Of a stretch of 64,000 nt of DNA, positions 50,709 through 59,599 are shown in pieces. Location: assembly GCA_002315975.1 (NCBI GenBank), contig DCIK01000013.1, forward strand, positions 28,602 to 92,601, in the 5' to 3' direction. The notes under the pieces are model-generated. The model saw only the letters and a list, made by a program, of their open reading frames with translations, had not been told where the DNA came from and made no database searches. This DNA comes from Clostridiales bacterium UBA1728 (GTDB lineage: Bacteria; Bacillota; Clostridia; Oscillospirales; Oscillospiraceae). The position numbers were made by a program, and so were the translations under genes. Within the stretch, counting starts at the first letter, position 1. Each line of letters begins with the position of its first letter.

Positions 50709-51264
50709 CCTTCAGCAGGGGCCAGTAGGCTACCAGATAGGTCCAGCCGGAATAGAGGGTCATCGCGGTCATGAAGCCCACGGCGATATAGCTCACAGGG
50801 CAGGGACCCAGCACCAGCAGCATCAGCACGCACACGATCTGGCTTACGGTTTTGACCTTGCCCACCCAGGCGGCAGCGATGACCACGCCGCTCTTCTGGG
50901 CGGCCACCATCCGCAGCGAGGTGACGGCCAGCTCCCTCAGCAGCAGGGCGAACACCGCCCAGACGAAGATGCGGCAGAACAGCCCATCGCGGCGATAGCG
51001 CGCCAGCAGCGCCAGCATGGTGCCCAGCACCAGAATCTTGTCGGCCACCGGGTCCATGAACTTGCCGAAGTCGGTGACCAGCTTGTGCTTGCGGGCCAGA
51101 TGCCCGTCCAGAAAGTCCGTGAACGAGGCCACGGAAAAGAGTACCACGGCGATCACGCGCCAGAGGATGTCCCCGTCGCTGATGGGGAAGACGATGGCTG
51201 CCACGCACAGCGACGAGAGGATCAGCCGCAGCAGAGTGAGACGGTTGGGAAGATTAAAGCTCAT
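50704..51264 (-). CDS. pgsA: CDP-diacylglycerol-glycerol-3-phosphate 3-phosphatidyltransferase
   Basis: This 186-residue membrane enzyme makes phosphatidylglycerol phosphate. The CDP-alcohol phosphotransferase motif D-G-x2-A-R-x8-G-x3-D-x3-D reads DGHLARKHKLVTDFGKFMDPVADK (~49-72), with all four aspartates. Four to five hydrophobic segments fit. It follows the HAD phosphatase gene by 16 bp, so both are probably co-transcribed. Confidence 0.95.
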   Translation of the reverse strand: MSFNLPNRLTLLRLILSSLCVAAIVFPISDGDILWRVIAVVLFSVASFTDFLDGHLARKHKLVTDFGKFMDPVADKILVLGTMLALLARYRRDGLFCRIFVWAVFALLLRELAVTSLRMVAAQKSGVVIAAAWVGKVKTVSQIVCVLMLLVLGPCPVSYIAVGFMTAMTLYSGWTYLVAYWPLLKE

Positions 51265-51280
51265 AGGATGCCCTCTCCTT

Positions 51281-51856
51281 TCAGGGCCAGGGAGTCAGGG
51301 TTGCGGATTGCGGATTCTTGTTTTTTACCAGATACGCCCGCTCAGCCAGTCTTGCCATGGGCGCGTCGGACAGACGGTCGGAATAGAAGGCAGCCACGGC
51401 AGCCTCGCCGTAAGTTTCCCGGAAGCGCCGTACCTTCTCCTCTCCGTGGCAGTTGAGGCCATCGAACGCTCCGCTGTGTACATCCACCCGGGAGCCCAGC
51501 AGAGCGCTGAGCCCCAGCATATCCATGGCGGGACGCAGCAGAAACTCCGGGGAGGCGGAGATAATCACATCGTCCTCCCGCTTCTGCTGCAGATACCAGC
51601 TGCAGAGCTTTTTCCCGTGGCTGTCCCAGAACTCGGAGAGCAGCACCTCGCTGATGGAGGCATAGCGGAAAGCGGAGAAAAACACGGTCTTCATCTCCGT
51701 TTTGCTGCCCTTTCTCAGAATATAATATTGTATGGCGGCAAGGCTCTGCCGGGGAAGCGAGCGCAGCATCGCGGGATAGCGCCGCAGCAGCCAGCGGTAG
51801 AAATCGGCGCTGGAATCCCCTGCGTAGACGGTGCCGTCAAAGTCGTACACATTCAT
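51281..51856 (-). CDS. HAD family phosphatase (HAD-IB type)
   Basis: This 191-residue haloacid dehalogenase-like phosphatase has motif [16 protein letters not shown] at the N terminus, motif [12 protein letters not shown], and motif [18 protein letters not shown]. The layout resembles the SerB/PgpP-type HAD-IB subfamily. The link to pgsA suggests phosphatidylglycerolphosphate phosphatase activity, which would complete PG synthesis; this is inferred from context. The ATG at 51856 is preceded by AAAGGAAGTGCCTCC. Confidence 0.88.
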   Translation of the reverse strand: MNVYDFDGTVYAGDSSADFYRWLLRRYPAMLRSLPRQSLAAIQYYILRKGSKTEMKTVFFSAFRYASISEVLLSEFWDSHGKKLCSWYLQQKREDDVIISASPEFLLRPAMDMLGLSALLGSRVDVHSGAFDGLNCHGEEKVRRFRETYGEAAVAAFYSDRLSDAPMARLAERAYLVKNKNPQSATLTPWP

Positions 51857-51942
51857 GGAGGCACTTCCTTTTTCTTCCATTTTCGCACAGATTTTTCTTT
51901 TTGTCAATGTTCCTTTTGCGTGGAAAATAATTGAAAAAAGCC

Positions 51943-51971
51943 TTTACAAAGGAAAAAAAGTCTGCTATACT
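51943..51971 (+). promoter_or_regulatory. Promoter of rpsO
   Basis: TTTACA (51943-51948), 17-bp spacer, TATACT (51966-51971). An 87-nt leader of unassigned structure, GC-rich at the start (GTGTGCGCGGGTCGCGG), lies before rpsO and may bind S15. Confidence 0.8.
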
Positions 51972-52058
51972 CTTCATATCCGTGTGCGCGGGTCGCGGAG
52001 TACCTTTCCTCCTCTCTCTGCGCCACAGGACAATATTTTACCGAAAGGAATTGTCACC

Positions 52059-52325
52059 ATGATCACCAAAGACCAGAAGTCCGTTGTCATCGAAGCCAAC
52101 AAGACCCACGAGAACGATACCGGTTCTCCCGAGGTTCAGATTGCCATCCTCTCCGAGCGCATTCGTCAGCTCACCGAGCACCTGAAGGTCAACCCCAACG
52201 ACAAGCACTCCCGTCTGGGTATGTACAAGATGGTCGGTAAGCGCCGCCGTCTGCTGGAGTACCTGATGAAGAAGGACATCGAGCGTTACCGCGCGATCAT
52301 CGCCAAGCTGGGCATCCGCAAGTAA
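52059..52325 (+). CDS. rpsO: 30S ribosomal protein S15
   Basis: This 88-residue protein has the S15 signature [27 protein letters not shown] and [16 protein letters not shown]. It binds the 16S central domain junction. Start [29 protein letters not shown] upstream. It precedes pnp, as in most bacteria. Confidence 0.98.
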   Translation: MITKDQKSVVIEANKTHENDTGSPEVQIAILSERIRQLTEHLKVNPNDKHSRLGMYKMVGKRRRLLEYLMKKDIERYRAIIAKLGIRK

Positions 52326-52359
52326 TTCGCCCAATCCGCCGAGGTTTATGAAGGTTTTT

Positions 52360-52395
52360 ACGAGGGAACAACTGAATATGTTCCCTCGTTTTTTT
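52360..52395 (+). terminator. Terminator after rpsO
   Basis: Stem ACGAGGGAAC/GTTCCCTCGT and T7. A GTAGGGCTCGG unit (52447-52471) fills part of the following gap before pnp. Confidence 0.93.
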
Positions 52396-52446
52396 ATGGT
52401 ATTCGCGTTTTGTTGCAGATGAGGCAATTCGGTTCTGCTGCGCTTT

Positions 52447-52471
52447 GTAGGGCTCGGCCTCCGGACGAGCC
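52447..52471 (+). repeat. GTAGGGCTCGG repeat, single arm
   Basis: One 25-bp arm of the element seen complete at 45325-45400, between rpsO and pnp. Confidence 0.8.
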
Positions 52472-52571
52472 GTCCCTCGGAATGTCCGCATCTGCAAGGG
52501 AGCCTGTTCCCGATTATGTTTTTTCAAGCATTGCTGTTGTTTGTTGATGTGATAGTAAAGGAGTAAAAAGA

Positions 52572-54704
52572 ATGATCATTACCCACAAAGAGTTCCCCGA
52601 GTGCAAGCGTTACGAGATGGATTTCTGCGGCCGCCCCTTCTTCATGGAGGTGGGCAAGCTGGCCGAGCTGTGCAACGCTTCCGTCATGGTAGGCTACGGT
52701 GATACCCGCATCCTCGTCACCGTTACCGCTTCTGCCCGTCCCCGCGACGGTATCGACTACTTCCCCCTCTCCGTGGACTTCAACGAGAAGCTCTACGCCG
52801 TGGGTCGCATCCCCGGTGCCTACCTGCGCCGCGAGAGCCGTCCCTCTCTGCCCGCCGTGCTGGCCAGCCGTCTCATTGACCGCCCCATGCGTCCCCTCTT
52901 CCCCGGCGATCTGCGTAACGACGTGATCGTCTCCTGCGACGTGATGGCCGTTGACCGCGATTGCAGCGTGGAAATCGCCGCCATGATCGGTGCCAGCGCC
53001 GCCGTCAGCATCTCCGATGTTCCCTTTAACGGCCCCATCGCCGGCATCGTGCTGGGCTGGGACGGTGAGAAGTTCCTCTTCAACCCCACCGCCGCCGAGA
53101 AGGAAACCAACCGCATGATCACCACCATCGCCGCCACCCACAAGAAGATCGTCATGATCGAGTCCGAGGCCAAGGAAGTGCCCGAGGATGTCATGTACGA
53201 GGGCATCGTGCAGGCCCATGAGAAGCTCCAGCCCATGCTGGACCTCATCGATAAGATGGTCGCCGAAATCGGCAAGCCCAAGTTCAGCTACGACCACGCC
53301 GCTTTTGACGACGAGCTCTTCAACAAGCTGGTGGAGAACGAGTTCGAGGGCATGGAGTTCTGCATGGACACCGACGACAAGAATGTCCGCGAAATGCGTG
53401 TCAACGAGTGGATCACCGCCATGCAGGCTAAGTACGGCGAAGAGCACCCCGACATGATGCAGTACATGGATGAAATCCTCTACAAGCTGCAGAAGAAGGT
53501 CGTCAAGAAGTGGCTGCTCGCCGGCAAGCGCGTGGACGGCCGCGCCATGAATGAGATTCGTCCTCTGGGCGCCGAGGTCGGCGTTCTGCCCGTGGTTCAC
53601 GGCTCCGGCCTGTTCACCCGCGGCCAGACCCAGGTTCTCTCCATTGCCACCCTCAACACCCTCTCCGCTGTGCAGAAGCTCGACACCATCTGGGAAGAGA
53701 CCGAGAAGCGCTTCATGCACCACTACAATATGCCCGGCTACTCCACCGGTGAGGCCAAGGCCTCCCGCTCCACCTCCCGTCGTGAATACGGTCACGGCGC
53801 TCTGGTGGAGAAGGCTCTGGAGGCTGTCATTCCTCCCGTGGAGGAATTCCCCTACGCCATCCGCGTGGTGTCCGAGGTTCTCTCCTCCAACGGCTCCACC
53901 TCTCAGGGCTCCATCTGCGGCACCACTCTGGCTCTCATGGACGCCGGCGTGCCCCTGAAGGCTCCCGTGGCCGGCATCTCCTGCGGCCTCATTCAGGACG
54001 GCGACGACTTCACCACCTTCATCGACATTCAGGGCGTTGAGGACTTCCACGGCGAGATGGACTTCAAGGTGGCCGGTACCACCGAGGGCATCACCGCCAT
54101 CCAGATGGACCTGAAGAACGACGGTCTGAAGCACGAGATCGTCAAGGAGACCTTCCAGAAGACCCGCGAGGCCCGTCTGCAGATTCTCGACGAGGTCATG
54201 CTCAAGGCCATTCCCGAGCCCCGCAAGGAGCTGGCCAAGACCGCTCCCAAGATGATCAACATCAAGATCAACCCCGACAAGATCCGCGAGGTCATCGGCT
54301 CCGGCGGCAAGGTCATCCAGAAGATCACTGCCGAGACCGGCACCAAGATCGACATCAACGACGACGGCAACATCTACATTGCCTCCGAGGATATCGAAGC
54401 CTGCCGTGCTGCCCGCAAGATCATTGAGGGCATCGTCTTTGAGCCCGAGGTGGGCGCTCTGTACTACGGCAAGGTCGTCCGCATCATCCCCATCGGCGCC
54501 TTTGTGGAGCTGGCTCCCGGCAAGGACGGCATGGTTCACATCAAGGATCTGGAGTTCAAGCGCACCGAGAAGGTGGAGGATGTTCTCAACATCGGCGATT
54601 ACACCTGGGTCAAGGTCAAGGAAATCGACGAGCGCGGCCGCGTGAATCTCTCCCGCAAGGACGCTCTCAAGGAGCGCGGCGAGGACGGCCCTCACCAGGC
54701 CTGA
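52572..54704 (+). CDS. pnp: Polyribonucleotide nucleotidyltransferase (PNPase)
   Basis: This 710-residue 3'-5' phosphorolytic exoribonuclease has two RNase PH-like domains (residues ~10-230 and ~325-550, including GYSTGEAKASRSTSRREYGHG and GSTSQGSICG). A KH domain (KIREVIGSGGKVIQKITAETG-type core, with GxxG) and a C-terminal S1 domain (GALYYGKVVRIIPIGAFVEL...GRVNLSRKDAL) follow. Strong AAAGGAGTAAAAAGA site. It degrades mRNA and takes part in RNA quality control. Confidence 0.98.
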   Translation: MIITHKEFPECKRYEMDFCGRPFFMEVGKLAELCNASVMVGYGDTRILVTVTASARPRDGIDYFPLSVDFNEKLYAVGRIPGAYLRRESRPSLPAVLASRLIDRPMRPLFPGDLRNDVIVSCDVMAVDRDCSVEIAAMIGASAAVSISDVPFNGPIAGIVLGWDGEKFLFNPTAAEKETNRMITTIAATHKKIVMIESEAKEVPEDVMYEGIVQAHEKLQPMLDLIDKMVAEIGKPKFSYDHAAFDDELFNKLVENEFEGMEFCMDTDDKNVREMRVNEWITAMQAKYGEEHPDMMQYMDEILYKLQKKVVKKWLLAGKRVDGRAMNEIRPLGAEVGVLPVVHGSGLFTRGQTQVLSIATLNTLSAVQKLDTIWEETEKRFMHHYNMPGYSTGEAKASRSTSRREYGHGALVEKALEAVIPPVEEFPYAIRVVSEVLSSNGSTSQGSICGTTLALMDAGVPLKAPVAGISCGLIQDGDDFTTFIDIQGVEDFHGEMDFKVAGTTEGITAIQMDLKNDGLKHEIVKETFQKTREARLQILDEVMLKAIPEPRKELAKTAPKMINIKINPDKIREVIGSGGKVIQKITAETGTKIDINDDGNIYIASEDIEACRAARKIIEGIVFEPEVGALYYGKVVRIIPIGAFVELAPGKDGMVHIKDLEFKRTEKVEDVLNIGDYTWVKVKEIDERGRVNLSRKDALKERGEDGPHQA

Positions 54705-54730
54705 TAAGCTGAAACTGTTTCCTGAAAACG

Positions 54731-54765
54731 GCGGCTGCCGCAGACTCTGCGGCAGCCGCTCTTTC
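54731..54765 (+). terminator. Terminator after pnp
   Basis: 13-bp perfect stem GCGGCTGCCGCAG/CTGCGGCAGCCGC with a weak T tract (TCTTTC). Confidence 0.8.
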
Positions 54766-54879
54766 GCTCCCTTACCCCTTGCATCATGGGCTGTTCTGAT
54801 ATATACTGTTCTAAATATACGCTGAAAAAGTCTGGGAACACTTTCCTTCTGATTTCAGCGAAACAGAAAGGAGCAGACC

Positions 54880-56145
54880 ATGAAAAAAATCCTTCCTCTG
54901 ATCCTGTGCCTCCTCCTGCTTTGCGCCTGCGGAGGGGGAGGGCAGTTCGTCAGTGCCGATGCCTCTCTGGAGGACATCAGCGCCGAGCTCCGCCTGCTCT
55001 ATCCCGGCAGCGATGTGACCAGACTCAATCAGGAGTATATGCTGCTCCTCTACGGCCTTGACAGCGAGAGCTGCGCCGAGTGCGCGGCCTTCCGCATCAG
55101 CCGGGCCATCACCCCCGGAGAGGTAATTCTGGTTCATGCCAGAGATGAGGCCTCTCTCTCCGAAATTCAGGAGACCCTCGAGACCTATCTGACCCGGCTC
55201 CGGGACACCACCCGGGAATACGATGCCGAAAGCTATGCCATCGCGGAAAAAAGCCGGGTGCTCACCCGGGGTCTCTATGCGCTGCTCATCTGCGATGAGC
55301 GGCAGGAGGAGCTGGAGGAGCTGTTTCTGGATCATATGAAGGAATACACCCCCGGACAGGAGCCCGTGTTCACCCCCGCCCCGGCAGAGCTCAAGGCTAC
55401 TGAGCCCCCCGCGGAAGTCGAGGAGAGCCCCGCAGTCGAGATCGCCGCAGCGGAGGAGACTGTTCCCGTGCCCTACGGCCTTGTTCCCGAGGGCCCCCGC
55501 GTGGCCGACAGCTGGTTTGACGATGTGCTGCTGGTGGGCAACTCCGTGCTGGGCAATCTGAAGTCCTATGTCATCTCCCGCCGCATGGGAGAGGAGCCCG
55601 GCTGCATGGGTAAGGCGAAGTTCATGAATGTGAACACCCTCAGCTATGCCACGGCCATCGGAGAAATCCACTCCCAGGCCATCTTGCCCCATATGGACGG
55701 GCTGGGCAACTGCACCGTGGAGGAGGCTGTCAGCCACACCGGGGCAAAGAAGGTCATGCTCACCATGGGCTACGGCGATCTCATCTACTATCCCGGCGAT
55801 TATGAGCGCACGGTGAAGAACTGCGCAAAGCTGGTGGAGAGTATCCGTGAGCAGTGCGGCGAGGACATGATGATCTACATCGTCAGCGTCACGCCCCGCA
55901 CCTCGAACTACAGCACCGCTCTGGGCAACCAGAAGGAGATCGATGCCCTCAACGCCGCCCTGCTGGCGTGGTGCGAGGAGCAGGAGAACCGCTGCCGGTT
56001 CGTCAACGCCGCCGAGGTGCTGAAGGATGAGAAGGGCTATCTCCGCAGGGAATACTGCTCTGACGCTTCAAAGGAGGGCATCCACCACACCGTGGAGGCC
56101 TCTCAGGTCTGGCTCGACTATCTATACACCCATACTGCCAATTAA
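54880..56145 (+). CDS. Lipoprotein with DUF4358-like and SGNH hydrolase-like domains
   Basis: This 421-residue exported lipoprotein has lipobox LLCAC (Cys ~17). Residues ~25-170 resemble DUF4358 (SLEDISAELRLL..., later TRGLYALLICDERQEE). After a Pro/Glu-rich linker, an SGNH-like fold follows (~205-415): the block I serine is in DDVLLVGNSVLGNLKS (GNS instead of GDS), VMLTMGYGDL would be block III, and GIHHTVEASQVW the block V His. It may be an O-acyl esterase of the envelope, or inactive. It lies between pnp and mlpA, the place occupied by the deacetylase ylxY in B. subtilis. Confidence 0.82.
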   Translation: MKKILPLILCLLLLCACGGGGQFVSADASLEDISAELRLLYPGSDVTRLNQEYMLLLYGLDSESCAECAAFRISRAITPGEVILVHARDEASLSEIQETLETYLTRLRDTTREYDAESYAIAEKSRVLTRGLYALLICDERQEELEELFLDHMKEYTPGQEPVFTPAPAELKATEPPAEVEESPAVEIAAAEETVPVPYGLVPEGPRVADSWFDDVLLVGNSVLGNLKSYVISRRMGEEPGCMGKAKFMNVNTLSYATAIGEIHSQAILPHMDGLGNCTVEEAVSHTGAKKVMLTMGYGDLIYYPGDYERTVKNCAKLVESIREQCGEDMMIYIVSVTPRTSNYSTALGNQKEIDALNAALLAWCEEQENRCRFVNAAEVLKDEKGYLRREYCSDASKEGIHHTVEASQVWLDYLYTHTAN

Positions 56146-56154
56146 GAGGTTATT

Positions 56155-57405
56155 ATGTACGAACTCATTACCCTGCCCAACGGCGTGAGAATTGTCACGG
56201 AGCATATGGACGCGGTGCGTTCTGCCGCCATGGGCATCTGGGTGGCCGCCGGATCCCGCTGCGAAAAGCGCGGCGAGGGCGGCAGCGCCCACTTTATAGA
56301 GCATATGCTCTTCAAGGGCACCACAAAGCACACGGCCAATGCTCTGGCCCAGGAGATGGACGCCTTCGGCGGCCAGTGCAATGCCTTCACCAGCCGCAAC
56401 AGCACCTGCTTCTATGCCCGCAGCCCGGATACCCACCTGCAGAAGTCTGCGGACATCCTCTCGGAGATGTTCTTTGACTCGCTCTTTGACGAAGCGGATG
56501 TCCGGCAGGAGCGGGGCGTGATTCTGGAAGAAATCGGTATGTACCGCGACAGCCCCGAGGACATGGTCACCGAGCAGCTCATCACCCGCTGCTTTCCCGG
56601 CAGTCTGGGCCGTCCCGTCCTGGGCACGGCCAAAAGCCTTGCGCTCCTGACGGGCGAGAGTCTGAAAGCCTTCCAGCAGCGGGAATACCGCAGCGACCGG
56701 GTGGTGGTCTCGCTGGCGGGCAGCTTTACCGATGCCCATATCGCATCCATCGCGGAGCGCTTCTCCGCATTGGAAAAGAAGAAGAAAACCCGGTGGAAAA
56801 AGGCGGAGTATACCTCCTGCTTCGTGCTGAAGAAGAAGGCCACCGAGCAGAACCAGTTCTGCCTGAGCTGGGAAGGACTGTCCTCGGCGGACGAGCGCCG
56901 CTATGCCTGGCAGCTCCTGTCCACCATCTTCGGCGAGGGGCTTTCCTCCCGCCTGTTCCAGACCGTCCGGGAGAAGTACGGCCTCTGCTACAATATCGGC
57001 TCCTTCACCGCCTCCTTTGACGAAACCGGCCTCTTCGGCATCTCCACCGGCGTGAACCGGGATACCGAGAAAAGGGCGATCTCGCTCATTATGGACGAGG
57101 TGCACAAGCTCACCGAGGCGGGCGTGACCCAACAGGAGCTGGATCGGGCCCGGGAGCTTATCAAGGCCAATCTCCTTATGGCGCAGGAGTCCACCTCCTC
57201 CCGCATGAACCGCAACGGCGGCGGCATCATGCAGCTGGGCAGCGTCCGCAGCGTGGACGAGGTGGCTGAGCGCTACGATGCCGTTACCCGGGAGAATATC
57301 CTCAGCCTCGCCCGGGAGCTGATGGTGCCGGAAAAGCTCTCCCTTTCCGCCGTGGGCCGTATTGCTGCGGAAGAGGAATACCGGGCAATTCTGAAAACTA
57401 TTTGA
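56155..57405 (+). CDS. mlpA: M16 family zinc peptidase, MlpA/YmxG type
   Basis: This 416-residue peptidase has HFIEHMLF (HxxEH, residues ~46-50) and the downstream Glu in RQERGVILEEI. The C-terminal half carries SRLFQTVREKYGLCYNIGSF. It is closer to mitochondrial processing peptidase beta and B. subtilis MlpA than to the YmfF/YmfH pair at 17.5-20.0 kb. Position after pnp supports orthology with mlpA. It starts 9 bp after the lipoprotein gene. Confidence 0.93.
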   Translation: MYELITLPNGVRIVTEHMDAVRSAAMGIWVAAGSRCEKRGEGGSAHFIEHMLFKGTTKHTANALAQEMDAFGGQCNAFTSRNSTCFYARSPDTHLQKSADILSEMFFDSLFDEADVRQERGVILEEIGMYRDSPEDMVTEQLITRCFPGSLGRPVLGTAKSLALLTGESLKAFQQREYRSDRVVVSLAGSFTDAHIASIAERFSALEKKKKTRWKKAEYTSCFVLKKKATEQNQFCLSWEGLSSADERRYAWQLLSTIFGEGLSSRLFQTVREKYGLCYNIGSFTASFDETGLFGISTGVNRDTEKRAISLIMDEVHKLTEAGVTQQELDRARELIKANLLMAQESTSSRMNRNGGGIMQLGSVRSVDEVAERYDAVTRENILSLARELMVPEKLSLSAVGRIAAEEEYRAILKTI

Positions 57406-57417
57406 TGAATAAAAGCA

Positions 57418-57449
57418 AACAACCACCGCTCGAAGGAGCGGTGGTTGTT
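57418..57449. terminator. Bidirectional terminator between mlpA and the EF-G-like gene
   Basis: 14-bp stem AACAACCACCGCTC/GAGCGGTGGTTGTT. Confidence 0.9.
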
Positions 57450-57465
57450 CTTATGCGGTATCGAA

Positions 57466-59469
57466 TTATTCGGCTTCGGCAAGGGCCTTGGCCTCTTCGA
57501 TGATCTTCTGCTGGACATTGGCGGGGGCTTCCTCGTAGCGGACGAACTTGCAGGTGAAGGAGCCGCGGCCCTGGGTCATGGAGCGGAGATCGATGGTGTA
57601 GGAGCTCATCTCAGCCATGGGGACTTCGGCGTCAACGGTCTGCATACCGTCGGCAGCGTTCATGCCCAGCACGGTGCCGCGACGCTTGGCGGAGATGTCG
57701 GACATGATGGCGCCCAGGTTGGCATCGGGAATGGTGACCTTCAGCTCGCCGATGGGCTCGAGGATGGTGGGCTTGGCCTTGGGGATGCCGTCCTTGTAAG
57801 CAAGCTGAGCGGCGGTCTTGAAGGCCATTTCGTTGGAGTCGACGGGGTGGTAGGAGCCATCGTACAGGGTGGCCTTCAGACCCACCATGGGGTAGCCGGC
57901 CAGAACGCCCTTGGAGACGATGTCGCGCAGACCCTTTTCAACGGCGGGGAAGAAGTTCTTGGGCACGGAGCCGCCGAAGACTTCCTCGGCGAAGATCATG
58001 TCCTCAGACTCCTCCTGGGGCTCGAAGCGGATCCACACATCACCGAACTGGCCGCTGCCGCCGGTCTGCTTCTTGTGACGGCCGTGGCTCTCGACCTTGC
58101 CCTTGATCTTCTCGCGGTAGGGCACACGGGCGGGCTTCAGCTCGCTGTCAACACCGAAGCGGCTCTTGAGCTTGGCGCAGAGCACGTCCAGCTGCATATC
58201 GCCGGCGCCGGAGAGAACCATCTGGTGGGTCTCGGCGTTGTTGACGAGGGTGAAGGAGATGTCTTCCTCGTTGAGACGGTTCAGACCGGAGGCGATCTTG
58301 TCGTCCTGACCCTTGGTCTTGGGGAAGATGGCCATGGAGTAGTTGGGCTCGGCGATCTCGATGGCGGGGAGCTCCTCGGCGTTCTTGTCCTCGGAGAGGG
58401 TGTCGTTGGTCTTCCAGTCCATCTTGCCGACGGCCACGATGTCGCCGCAGGCGGCGTCCTTGACCTCGGTGTTCTTCTTGCCGCACATGGTGTAGAGACG
58501 GCTCAGCTTGTCGGTGGAGCCGCTGCGCAGGTTGGTCAGGGACAGGTCGTTGGTCAGGTTGCCCTGCACGACCTTCAGGAAGCTGTACTTGCCGAACTGG
58601 TCGGAGACAGTCTTGAAAACGAAAGCGGTCACGGGGCCGTCCTTGGCCTCGGGAGCGGGGACGTAGTCGCAGATGACCTGCAGAAGAGCCTCGGTGCCAA
58701 TGCCCAGAGTGCCCACGCCGCAGAGCACGGGAACCACATCGCGGGTGGCAACACCGGCGGTAACGCCCTTGACGATCTCGTCTTCCTCAAGGGTCATTTC
58801 CTCAAAGAACTTCTCCATGAGCTCCTCGTCGGCACCGGCGGCGGTCTCGGTGAGAGCCTCGCGGAGGGACTCGACCTTGCCGGCATCGGCGGCGGCCACG
58901 GCACCCTTCACGGTCTTGTTGCCGTTGGTGGTGTAGGAGACCTGGTGCACCAGATCGATCACGCTCTTGCCATCGCTGCCGGGGCAGGTGACGGCGCAGA
59001 CGGTATCGCCGTACTTTTCCTTCAGAGCGGCCAGAACGCCCTCAAAGTCGCCGTGCTCTTCGTCGCACTTGGAAACGTAGAACATAACGGGCTTGTTGGC
59101 TTCCTTCAGCAGCTTCCAGCTGCGCTCGGCACCCACAGAGATGCCGTCCTTGGCAGTGACGAAGATGATGCCGCACTCGGTGGCGCGCAGGGCAGCATCC
59201 ACATCACCGGCGAAGTCGAAGAAGCCGGGGCAGTCCAGCACGTTGATCTTCTTGCCGCCGAAGCTGATGGGGGCAAGGGCGCTGGAGATGGTGAACTGGC
59301 GCTTGATTTCCTCGGCGTCGTAGTCGCAGACGGTGTTGCCGTCGGTGACCTTGCCCTGACGGTCGATGGCGCCGGTCAGGTAGAGCATACTCTCAACGAG
59401 AGTGGTCTTGCCGGTGGAGCCGTGACCCAGAAGGGCTACGTTGCGGAGGTCCTTGGTTGCGTTGCTCAT
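57466..59469 (-). CDS. Elongation factor G-like translational GTPase (FusA2 type)
   Basis: This 667-residue GTPase resembles EF-G: G1 GHGSTGKTTL (~residues 15-24), G3 DCPGFFDFAGDV, G4 SKCD, and C-terminal domains IV-V (MVGLKATLYDGSYHPVDSNEMAFK... and MSDISAKRRGTVLGMN). The N-terminal G1 differs from canonical AHIDAGKTT, and the length is less than typical EF-G (~690-700), so this is the second, EF-G-like paralog rather than the main factor. Its role may be ribosome rescue or recycling; not proven. Monocistronic. Confidence 0.92.
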   Translation of the reverse strand: MSNATKDLRNVALLGHGSTGKTTLVESMLYLTGAIDRQGKVTDGNTVCDYDAEEIKRQFTISSALAPISFGGKKINVLDCPGFFDFAGDVDAALRATECGIIFVTAKDGISVGAERSWKLLKEANKPVMFYVSKCDEEHGDFEGVLAALKEKYGDTVCAVTCPGSDGKSVIDLVHQVSYTTNGNKTVKGAVAAADAGKVESLREALTETAAGADEELMEKFFEEMTLEEDEIVKGVTAGVATRDVVPVLCGVGTLGIGTEALLQVICDYVPAPEAKDGPVTAFVFKTVSDQFGKYSFLKVVQGNLTNDLSLTNLRSGSTDKLSRLYTMCGKKNTEVKDAACGDIVAVGKMDWKTNDTLSEDKNAEELPAIEIAEPNYSMAIFPKTKGQDDKIASGLNRLNEEDISFTLVNNAETHQMVLSGAGDMQLDVLCAKLKSRFGVDSELKPARVPYREKIKGKVESHGRHKKQTGGSGQFGDVWIRFEPQEESEDMIFAEEVFGGSVPKNFFPAVEKGLRDIVSKGVLAGYPMVGLKATLYDGSYHPVDSNEMAFKTAAQLAYKDGIPKAKPTILEPIGELKVTIPDANLGAIMSDISAKRRGTVLGMNAADGMQTVDAEVPMAEMSSYTIDLRSMTQGRGSFTCKFVRYEEAPANVQQKIIEEAKALAEAE

Positions 59470-59535
59470 GGATGATCTCTCCTTGTATAGTCAGTATTCA
59501 TTTTGTAATCGCGAAAAAAGCTCGGACAATTCTGT

Positions 59536-59564
59536 ATTATACACCAGAAAAAGTCCCTTGACAA
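59536..59564 (-). promoter_or_regulatory. Promoter of the EF-G-like gene
   Basis: On the minus strand: TTGTCA (59559-59564), 17-bp spacer, TATAAT (59536-59541). Confidence 0.8.
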
Positions 59565-59599
59565 GCCTATTTTTTCCGAGTTTCGAGGGCTTTGACGGT

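Noticed and set aside
52524..54695. Long open frame (723 codons) antisense to pnp
   Set aside because: The opposite strand encodes unmistakable PNPase. The antisense frame is rich in Gly/Leu/Asp/Val/His, as produced by mirror codons in GC-rich genes. The same applies to antisense frames at 57445-59475, 45492-47678, 13154-15352 and 8431-9858.
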